Below are positions 8,201-11,169 of a DNA stretch of 11,169 nt, piece by piece; the first letter of the stretch is position 1; the number at the start of each line of letters is the position of its first letter. Under the pieces are notes generated by a model. The model was not told where the DNA came from. It saw only the letters and a list, made by a program, of their open reading frames with translations, and made no database searches. Source of the DNA: JAIMBK01 sp040755975 (GTDB lineage: Bacteria; Bacillota; Desulfotomaculia; Desulfotomaculales; Nap2-2B); assembly GCA_040755975.1 (NCBI GenBank), contig JBFLZY010000085.1, positions 1 through 11,169 on the forward strand. Direction: 5' to 3'. The translations under genes were made by a program, and so were the position numbers.

Positions 8201-8507
8201 GCAGTTCGGCGGCCAGGTTTAAGCCGGTTTGCCCGCCGAGGGTGGGCAGCAGGGCGTCGGGACGCTCGCGCCGGATGATTTCTTCCGCCACTTCCGGGGT
8301 GATCGGTTCGATGTAGGTCCGGTCGGCCATTTCGGGATCGGTCATAATGGTGGCCGGATTGCTGTTGAGCAGGATCACCTCGTAGCCTTCCTGTTTCAAG
8401 GCCCTGCAGGCCTGGGAGCCGGAATAGTCGAATTCGCAGGCCTGGCCGATGATAATCGGGCCGGAGCCGATAATCATGATCTTTTGCAAGTCGATTCGCT
8501 TCGGCAT
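5220..8507 (-). CDS. carB: Carbamoyl-phosphate synthetase, large subunit
   Basis: This 1095-residue protein makes carbamoyl phosphate from bicarbonate, ATP and ammonia delivered by CarA, feeding pyrimidine and arginine synthesis. It shows the internal duplication of the family. The first half starts MIIGSGPIIIGQACEFDYSG (11-30) with an ATP-grasp glycine loop (GGTGGGIAHN). The second half repeats IIGSGPNRIGQGIEFDY near residue 583. Each half carries a GGQT motif and the R-x-SR metal/ATP segment (NPRVSRSSA, NPRASRTVP). A C-terminal MGS-like allosteric domain runs from about residue 967 to the end. Compared with E. coli CarB (1073) there is an extra charged linker around residues 410-440 (about 20 residues). 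ATG 8507 is preceded by AAGGGAGGA, an excellent site. No carA is adjacent, so the partner is encoded elsewhere. Expression probably passes the hairpin at 8533-8561. Confidence 0.97.
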   Translation of the reverse strand: MPKRIDLQKIMIIGSGPIIIGQACEFDYSGSQACRALKQEGYEVILLNSNPATIMTDPEMADRTYIEPITPEVAEEIIRRERPDALLPTLGGQTGLNLAAELHRRGVLARYGVELIGAKFEAIEKAEKRDLFKAAMERIGLSVCRSRYVNSVAAALAFARETGFPVIVRPSYTLGGTGGGIAHNVDELRELAGHGIEHSPIGEILVEESVIGWKEYELEVMRDRADNVVIVCSIENFDPMGIHTGDSITVAPAQTLTDREYQEMRNAAIRIIREIGVETGGSNIQFAVHPETGRMVVVEMNPRVSRSSALASKATGFPIAKIAAKLAVGYTLDELPNDITRETPACFEPTIDYCVVKIPRWDFAKFPGADRTLTTQMKSVGEVMAVGRNFKEALQKAIRSLEQDRYGLGADGRDEPAGLFPTLPENCPGEPQAQKRREEKLREEIRARLITPCPERIFYLRHAFRLGLTGDEIYACTGIDRWFLHNIRELVELEQKLAGALAEGIGELSAELLEQAKKYGFSDRQLADLAKTEELNIRRHRLNRGVRAVFKMVDTCAAEFEAYTPYFYSTYGRENEAVPSRQKKVMIIGSGPNRIGQGIEFDYCCVQAAYALREEGYQVIMVNCNPETVSTDYDTSDRLYFEPLTLEDVLNICDVEQPDGIILQFGGQTPLKLARSLEKEGLPILGTTPASIDLAEDREKFSALLRRLGLKQPASGTGRSVAEARRIAREIGYPVLLRPSYVLGGRAMEVVYDEESLVDYMNRAVAVSAGHPVLIDKFLEGAVEVDVDALSDGRITVIGGLMEHIEEAGVHSGDSACSLPPFSLASGHVAEMKRQTALLARELGVVGLLNVQFAVEDSEIYVLEANPRASRTVPFVSKATGIPLARLATRVMLGKTLDELGFTREPIPGHVAVKEAVFPFIKFPGVDIVLGPEMRSTGEVMGIDDNFGLAFAKSQMAAGVPLPLQGTVLLTVADKDKEALPAVARGFARLGFKLLATRGTARLLADHGLTVKTVKKMGEGRPNIVDHIKNGEIDLIINTPLGKGPKYDEYHLRRQAIISNVPIITTIRGARAALEGITKMRGGLRVKSLQEYHRQ

Positions 8508-8607
8508 ACTATCCTCCCTTAACCGCGTCGTTAAAAAGCGCCACCTCTTTTTCGGTGGCGCGGCTTACCCGCCAGCTGGCACAGGAAACGATACCCTCTG
8601 GTGAGTC
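8508..8607 (-). promoter_or_regulatory. carB 5' leader, candidate attenuator
   Basis: About 100 nt lie between the predicted start site (near 8607) and the carB ATG. Read on the minus strand, an early imperfect hairpin GGAAG..ACC-AGAG-GGT..TTTCC occupies 8612-8585. A GCC-AGCT-GGC hairpin follows (8580-8571). A TGGCGG...CCGCGCCA pairing (about 8575-8556) would use the 5' arm of the terminator at 8533-8561 and so exclude it. This is the logic of an antiterminator/terminator switch. The CCAGAG loop recalls PyrR-binding hairpins (consensus CC-N-G-N-GAGG) but is one or two bases short. The ligand or protein is not established. Confidence 0.45.
8533..8561 (-). terminator. Terminator hairpin inside the carB leader
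   Basis: On the minus strand GCGCCACC (8561-8554) pairs perfectly with GGTGGCGC (8545-8538) across an 8-nt A-rich loop. It is followed by TTTTT (8537-8533). No minus-strand gene lies upstream before the divergent gene at 8764, so this terminator can only act on transcripts heading into carB. Confidence 0.75.
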
Positions 8608-8613
8608 TTCCTC

Positions 8614-8642
8614 TATCTATGCTATTCTATGCGGGTTGAAAA
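8614..8642 (-). promoter_or_regulatory. Candidate carB promoter
   Basis: On the minus strand TTTTCA (8642-8637) and TAGATA (8619-8614) are separated by 17 bp, predicting a start near 8607. TAGAAT at 8629-8624 is an alternative -10 but lacks a -35 at good spacing. Confidence 0.35.
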
Positions 8643-8669
8643 AATCCTGCCGGCGGTAAAAAAGCTTAT

Positions 8670-8703
8670 CTTTTCCGGCTAATTTCCTCTTGTACCGGAA
8701 AAG
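8670..8703. repeat. 9-bp inverted repeat in the carB/MpsC divergent region
   Basis: CTTTTCCGG (8670-8678) and CCGGAAAAG (8695-8703) are perfect inverted arms 16 bp apart. On the plus strand the right arm is followed by TTTTTATTTTT, and on the minus strand by ATAAGC and a T6 run, so an RNA hairpin/terminator is possible in either direction. The right arm also overlaps the -35 region of the promoter at 8690-8719, which suits an operator. Confidence 0.55.
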
Positions 8704-8719
8704 TTTTTATTTTTATAAT
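8690..8719 (+). promoter_or_regulatory. Promoter for the MpsC-family gene
   Basis: A perfect TATAAT at 8714-8719 has a weak -35 TTGTAC at 8690-8695 (18-bp spacer). The predicted start near 8726 lies at or after the ATG at 8725. This supports initiation at the internal ATG 8764 instead. Confidence 0.5.
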
Positions 8720-8763
8720 AGAGCATGGCGATATTGAATTTCCGGGAGGGGAATACCTTTACC

Positions 8764-9126
8764 ATGATGTTAAGCAAGGGGCAAATGGAAGATTCGATCA
8801 GTAAAAAGATTGTCCAATTTGAACGAAATTTTTTCGGGCGAGGTCCGGAAGCGATCAAAACTTATATCTTTGACGACCTGGTTTTAATCAAGCTGGAAGG
8901 CGTCTTATCACAGGCGGAAAGGGAGCTGTCCAAAGATCTGGAAGGCATTCTCATGATCAAAAACATGCGTTCCAAATTATTGGAAAACTGCAAAGAATAT
9001 ATCGAAGAAATAATTGCAGAGGTAATGGGTTGCCGGGTAGTCAGCCTGCATACCGATATCAGCACAAAAACCGGCGAAAGAATAATCTTGTTGAAAATAA
9101 GCCCCGGTAGCAAGGGGGGAATCTGA
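8764..9126 (+). CDS. MpsC/DUF2294-family protein
   Basis: This small soluble protein of 120 residues has the hallmarks of the DUF2294 (MpsC) family. It has an N-terminal SKGQMEDSISKKIVQFE helix (4-20), GRGPEAIKTYIFDDLVLIKL (25-44), a GVLSQAERELS segment (46-56) and the conserved VSLHTDISTKTGER strand (93-106). In Staphylococcus, MpsC is reported with the MpsAB Na+/bicarbonate-related system. Here no MpsA or MpsB gene is adjacent, so that role cannot be assumed. ATG 8764 is chosen because GGAGGGG (8745-8751) lies 12 bp upstream; ATG 8767 is equally possible. The in-frame ATG at 8725 has no ribosome binding site and falls at the predicted transcription start. No membrane segment or signal peptide is seen. 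The stop is TGA at 9124-9126, with no terminator immediately after it. Confidence 0.8.
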   Translation: MMLSKGQMEDSISKKIVQFERNFFGRGPEAIKTYIFDDLVLIKLEGVLSQAERELSKDLEGILMIKNMRSKLLENCKEYIEEIIAEVMGCRVVSLHTDISTKTGERIILLKISPGSKGGI

Positions 9127-9157
9127 AGAAGGAATCATCCTAAAGTGAAAATAATGA

Positions 9158-9186
9158 TTGAGAAAGCTCCTTCTCCATGATAGAAT
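9158..9186 (+). promoter_or_regulatory. Promoter of the Mn2+ riboswitch / TerC unit
   Basis: TTGAGA (9158-9163) and TAGAAT (9181-9186) are separated by exactly 17 bp. The predicted start is near 9193, two bases before the first paired base of the aptamer. It is a near-consensus housekeeping promoter. Confidence 0.75.
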
Positions 9187-9194
9187 AATGGTTG

Positions 9195-9282
9195 GTGAAG
9201 GGGAGTAGCAAGTATTCCTGACGGCGTCAATACGGCCGGGTGCCCGCTGTCGGGACGGTTGTACCGGTTGCGAGACCTTTAC
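9195..9282 (+). promoter_or_regulatory. yybP-ykoY Mn2+ riboswitch aptamer
   Basis: The segment has the class's conserved 5' element GGGGAGTA (9200-9207) and 3' element GCGAGACC (9270-9277), with a GC-rich hairpin region between. P1 forms from GTGAAGG (9195-9201) and CCTTTAC (9276-9282). The 3' strand of P1 is also the 5' arm of the following terminator, so the two structures exclude each other. In known members Mn2+ binding stabilises P1 and turns downstream expression on. The downstream gene is a TerC/YjbE-family membrane protein, the classic partner of this riboswitch. Confidence 0.92.
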
Positions 9283-9317
9283 ATACTCTTTGGAGTAAGT
9301 AAAGGTCTTTATTTTTT
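9273..9317 (+). terminator. Riboswitch expression-platform terminator
   Basis: AGACCTTTAC (9273-9282) pairs perfectly with GTAAAGGTCT (9299-9308). The helix continues, after one A-A mismatch, with TACTC (9284-9288) / GAGTA (9293-9297) around a TTTG loop. A T-rich run follows (9308-9317). It shares bases 9276-9282 with aptamer P1, giving transcriptional control of the membrane protein gene. Confidence 0.92.
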
Positions 9318-9335
9318 CTGGAGGAGGGTGATTTT

Positions 9336-10043
9336 TTGGAATTGTTTACCCTGGAAACGTTGTTTGCGGTGATGACTGTCATCGTGGCCGATCTTCTGCT
9401 GGCCGGCGATAATGCTCTTATTATCGGCGTGGCTTGCCGGGGTTTGCCCGCCAAAGAGAAGCGCCGGGTGCTTCTCTGGGGGATAGGCGGGGCCGTGGTG
9501 CTGCGGGTCCTCTTCACTGGAATGCTGACCTACCTGTTGTCTATTCCTTTGCTCAAGGCTACTGGCGGAATACTCCTGGCGGGGATCGCTTTTAAACTCT
9601 TTACCCAAAAAGAAGAGACAAACGTGAATAAGGTTTGCGACTCGACAAGTTTTCATAGTGCCGTAAAAATCATTATTCTGGCCGATCTGGCGATGAGTCT
9701 GGACAACATGCTGGCCGTGGCGGGAGCGGCCCATGGCAATATTGGCCTGGTGATTTTTGGACTCTTGCTTAGTGTCCCCATCATAATTTTTGGCAGCCAG
9801 ATAGTTTCCTTGCTGGTGGAAAGATATCCTGTCCTGCTGTTTGCCGGGGCAGGCGTGCTTGCCTGGACGGCGGGGAAAATGTTAGTGGAAGATGCCGTTC
9901 TGCAACGATTTATAAATTTCTGGGGATTGAGCAACTGGCAATTGGAGATGCTTGTCCCTTTAGCGGTGACTGTTGTTGTGCTGGTGTTCGGGTGGAACTC
10001 GCGCCGGCGACTCCGGCAATCGGTAAGCAATCCACAAAGATAG
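9336..10043 (+). CDS. TerC/YjbE-family integral membrane protein, Mn2+-riboswitch controlled
   Basis: This 235-residue multi-pass membrane protein belongs to the TerC family, YjbE-like branch. Two inverted copies of the family signature are visible: ADLLLAGDNALII (18-30, D19/D25/N26) and ADLAMSLDNMLAVAGAA (116-132, D117/D123/N124). These acidic residues inside helices are the likely metal-coordinating pair. About seven hydrophobic helices are separated by a short charged loop near residues 89-108. Riboswitch-linked relatives such as B. subtilis MeeF/MeeY and E. coli Alx are implicated in Mn2+ export or metalation of secreted proteins. TTG 9336 is chosen because GGAGGAGGG (9320-9328) sits 7 bp upstream and the product begins with the typical short N-terminus before helix 1. 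It is a single-gene unit, and no terminator is seen directly after it. Confidence 0.9.
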   Translation: MELFTLETLFAVMTVIVADLLLAGDNALIIGVACRGLPAKEKRRVLLWGIGGAVVLRVLFTGMLTYLLSIPLLKATGGILLAGIAFKLFTQKEETNVNKVCDSTSFHSAVKIIILADLAMSLDNMLAVAGAAHGNIGLVIFGLLLSVPIIIFGSQIVSLLVERYPVLLFAGAGVLAWTAGKMLVEDAVLQRFINFWGLSNWQLEMLVPLAVTVVVLVFGWNSRRRLRQSVSNPQR

Positions 10044-10062
10044 ACTTTTTAGACCGCCGGAT

Positions 10063-10170
10063 TCAGGCAATGGCGATGGCTTTGTCTACCACCTGCCCGC
10101 TTAATTCTGCCTTTCGGATGTCAATTTTGACATTTCGGACTTGAAAAGTTGACGGTTTCTGCTCGTTTTT
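10063..10170 (-). pseudogene. Possible short gene remnant, antisense in the intergenic region
   Basis: On the minus strand an open frame of 35 codons runs from after a stop (TAA, 10173-10171) to TGA (10065-10063). Its tail looks coding: NVKIDIRKAELSGQVVDKA. There is no ATG or ribosome binding site, so if real it is the C-terminal relic of a lost gene. I do not recognise a family. Chance is a serious alternative at this length. Confidence 0.2.
10112..10139. promoter_or_regulatory. 16-bp palindrome nested in direct repeats, candidate operator
   Basis: ATGTCAATTTTGACAT (10118-10133) is a perfect inverted repeat of two 7-bp arms around TT. It is bordered by TTTCGGA at 10112-10118 and again at 10133-10139, a 21-bp offset (two helical turns). 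It lies just upstream of the promoter at 10149-10177, a position suited to a dimeric regulator. Confidence 0.4.
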
Positions 10171-10177
10171 TTATCGT
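10149..10177 (+). promoter_or_regulatory. Promoter for the short structured RNA
   Basis: TTGACG (10149-10154) and TATCGT (10172-10177) are 17 bp apart. The -35 matches five of six consensus bases and the -10 four of six. The predicted start is near 10184. Confidence 0.45.
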
Positions 10178-10183
10178 ATATTT

Positions 10184-10272
10184 GATTTGGAAGGCCCAAC
10201 GGATAGTTGGCAACCGCAATTAGCCGATGGGAAGTCCAGTTCTGATCAGTTATTGTCAGGACTGGCTTTTTT
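10184..10272 (+). ncRNA. Unidentified structured leader RNA or small RNA, about 89 nt
   Basis: Between a plausible promoter and a strong terminator lies about 50 nt of structured sequence with no ORF. CCAAC (10196-10200) pairs with GTTGG (10206-10210) around GGATA, and GGC (10193-10195) can pair with GCC at 10222-10224 to enclose it. The order GGCCC...GGCAACC recalls the core of SAM-I-clan riboswitches. The clan's 5' conserved parts (CTTATC..., the kink-turn GA elements) are absent, so that assignment is not made. It precedes the ferredoxin gene by about 135 nt after the terminator, so it could be a riboswitch-like leader or a free-standing sRNA. Confidence 0.4.
10236..10272 (+). terminator. 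Rho-independent terminator upstream of the ferredoxin gene
   Basis: CCAGTTCTGA (10236-10245) pairs with TCAGGACTGG (10256-10265) over ten pairs, one of them a G-T wobble, around a 10-nt loop. It is followed by C and TTTTTT (10267-10272). It ends the short RNA and would also stop read-through from the TerC-family gene. Confidence 0.8.
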
Positions 10273-10407
10273 ATTTAGCGGGTTAGCCATTCAGGCAAAA
10301 CGTTCAATCTGCGCAGGAGACAAGGGGGTGTGTGATTGCCGCTGCTCAGGGCCGGTTTCCTGGATGGTGCCCGCAACCAGAAAGACTATAAAAAAGGAGC
10401 AGAAGCG

Positions 10408-10830
10408 ATGAACTCTTCGAAGCAAATTATGGAGTCGGAAACTGGATTTTTTGTACTTTTTCCTTCTTTGTGTAAGGGTTGTGGGTCTTGTCTTCACAAG
10501 TGTCCGATGAAGGCCCTGCACTGGTCCGATATACTGGGAGTTTACGATTTACCTACGGTGGAAATAGACGCCGATAAATGTGTATCCTGTGGCGTTTGTC
10601 AGGAAATTTGTCCGGACTGCGCCATCCTTGTAATCAGAAAAATGGACGGTGACTGTATGGCCTGTGCAACGTGCGAGTCGGTGTGCCCGGGAGGCGCGAT
10701 TTACGTCTGCGGCTCGCTCGAATATACACTTAATCCTGAAAAATGCTTGCGTTGCGGAGAATGTTTCCGGGCCTGCCCTACGGGGGCCATGAGTAAAAAG
10801 GCCTGCTTTGAACATCGATTTAATTTTTAA
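10408..10830 (+). CDS. Ferredoxin with four [4Fe-4S] cluster motifs
   Basis: This 140-residue electron-transfer protein has four complete CxxCxxCxxxCP motifs. The cysteines are C22/25/28/32, C58/61/64/68, C83/86/89/93 and C113/116/119/123, enough for four [4Fe-4S] clusters. Extra cysteines are C71, C101 and C133. Most small bacterial ferredoxins carry two clusters, so this is a double-length polyferredoxin or an electron-transfer subunit of a larger complex. No catalytic partner is next to it. ATG 10408 follows AAAAAGGAG with 8-bp spacing. A longer in-frame form from TTG 10336 (24 more residues) also has a well-placed AAGGGGG (10322-10328). The extension shows no motif, so the ATG is preferred. 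It is not hydrophobic and should be cytoplasmic. Upstream control may involve the terminator at 10236-10272, because no convincing promoter is seen between it and the gene. Confidence 0.9.
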   Translation: MNSSKQIMESETGFFVLFPSLCKGCGSCLHKCPMKALHWSDILGVYDLPTVEIDADKCVSCGVCQEICPDCAILVIRKMDGDCMACATCESVCPGGAIYVCGSLEYTLNPEKCLRCGECFRACPTGAMSKKACFEHRFNF

Positions 10831-10838
10831 TTTTTTAG

Positions 10839-10868
10839 TTGAAGAGGGATCAACCCTTATTGTATAAT
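10839..10868 (+). promoter_or_regulatory. Promoter for the HMG-CoA-lyase-like gene
   Basis: TTGAAG (10839-10844) and a perfect TATAAT (10863-10868) are separated by 18 bp, with a predicted start near 10875. A small inverted repeat, GTTGA (10838-10842) / TCAAC (10850-10854), overlaps the -35 and could bind a regulator. Confidence 0.65.
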
Positions 10869-10904
10869 TTTAATTAATAACCTGGTGAGGGAGGTAAAAG
10901 AGGA

Positions 10905-11169
10905 ATGGCCGAATTAAGGTATCCGAAAAGGGTCGTTTTGGGGGAAATCACCGTGCGGGACGGTTTCCAGCACGAAGAGAAGTTAATCCCCACCCTGGCC
11001 AAGCTTTGGGTTTTGGAAGAACTGATCCTGGCGGGGTTTAAGCGCCTGGAAGTCACCAACTACGGAAACCCCCGGGGAATGCCCCAGTTTGCCGACGCCG
11101 ACGAGCTGTTTAAACTTTTGCGCGGCAGCAAAAAGGTTAAAGATAAAATGGCCGGCGTGGAATTGACCG
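10905..11169 (+). CDS. HMG-CoA lyase-like (DRE-TIM/HMGL domain) protein, 3' end outside window
   Basis: The first 88 residues match the start of the HMGL-like pyruvate-carboxyltransferase TIM barrel. They include GEITVRDGFQHEEKLIPT (13-30), with the catalytic/metal Arg-Asp pair R18-D19. They also include AGFKRLEVTNYGNPRGMPQFADADEL (43-68), whose E49 fits the conserved glutamate after the second strand. The closest visible similarity is to hydroxymethylglutaryl-CoA lyase (RDGLQNE, then E-x-x-SF-xSP-xx-xPQ-AD). Here TNYGNP replaces the usual TSFVSP, so the substrate may differ. Isopropylmalate/citramalate synthase-type activity is a less likely alternative. ATG 10905 follows GGGAGGT (10889-10895) with 9-bp spacing. 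The remaining barrel, including the metal-binding HxH motif, lies outside the window. Confidence 0.85.
   Translation, partial: MAELRYPKRVVLGEITVRDGFQHEEKLIPTLAKLWVLEELILAGFKRLEVTNYGNPRGMPQFADADELFKLLRGSKKVKDKMAGVELT

Noticed and set aside
8555..8580. T-box-like element (GGGTAAGCCGCG) before the carB terminator
   Set aside because: The match to the T-box core (GGGTGGTACCGCG) is partial. The leader is only about 100 nt, with no specifier stem, and carB is not a usual T-box target.
8725..8763. Longer N-terminus for the MpsC-family protein from ATG 8725
   Set aside because: There is no ribosome binding site. The ATG coincides with the predicted transcription start, and the extra 13 residues include the true ribosome binding site of the downstream ATG.
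9227..9734. Minus-strand open frames across the riboswitch and the TerC-family gene
   Set aside because: They overlap a recognised riboswitch/terminator and a conserved membrane protein, with no ribosome binding site or domain.
10332..10391. A 19-codon GTG-initiated frame just upstream of the ferredoxin
   Set aside because: The only ribosome-binding sequence is 3 bp from the GTG, too close. The same sequence is better spaced for TTG 10336.
10187..10411. 74-codon plus-strand open frame between TerC and the ferredoxin
   Set aside because: It runs through the terminator hairpin and structured RNA, lacks a convincing ribosome binding site, and its product has no recognisable features.

Overview
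The window reads as a chromosomal segment of an anaerobic, spore-forming-type Firmicute, most likely of the Desulfotomaculum/Pelotomaculum (Peptococcaceae) group. This is inferred from strong AGGAGG-type ribosome binding sites, frequent TTG starts, mid-to-high GC coding with AT-rich gaps, a Mn2+ riboswitch of the yybP-ykoY class, a decayed copper-amine-oxidase-like (stalk) domain gene, a multi-cluster ferredoxin and an MpsC-family protein. No phage, IS element, CRISPR array, rRNA or tRNA was found.

Layout. Bases 1-115 may hold the tail of an upstream gene. Bases 121-879 (+) encode a DUF62-family S-adenosylmethionine hydrolase. Bases 929-1188 (+) are a pseudogene with several frame changes, followed by a rho-independent terminator (1215-1262) that abuts the stop of the convergent gene. 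Bases 1261-3948 (-) encode a type-II P-type cation ATPase whose predicted transmembrane ion-site carboxylates are largely replaced by amides. Divergent from it is a PurC-like SAICAR synthetase of archaeal appearance (4180-5208, +), preceded by a duplicated ribosome-binding segment and a 13-codon leader ORF. It converges, with an 11-bp gap, on carB (5220-8507, -), the large subunit of carbamoyl-phosphate synthetase. A terminator hairpin sits in the carB leader, which suggests attenuation.

Bases 8508-8763 are a divergent control region between carB and a small MpsC/DUF2294-family gene (8764-9126, +). A complete Mn2+ riboswitch module follows: promoter, aptamer and overlapping terminator (9158-9317), driving a TerC/YjbE-family membrane protein (9336-10043, +). 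Bases 10044-10407 are a 364-bp gap. It holds a perfect 16-bp palindrome flanked by direct repeats, a promoter, and a short structured RNA ending in a strong terminator. Next is a four-[4Fe-4S]-cluster ferredoxin (10408-10830, +). A clear promoter then leads into an HMG-CoA-lyase-like (DRE-TIM) gene cut by the window end.

The genes do not form one operon. They are mostly single-gene units with their own control regions, so the regulatory RNA content (one recognised riboswitch, one probable attenuator, one unidentified terminator-ended leader, one leader ORF) is the most distinctive aspect. Functionally the window touches purine and pyrimidine synthesis (PurC-like, CarB), metal/cation homeostasis (P-type ATPase, TerC), SAM turnover, and low-potential electron transfer.
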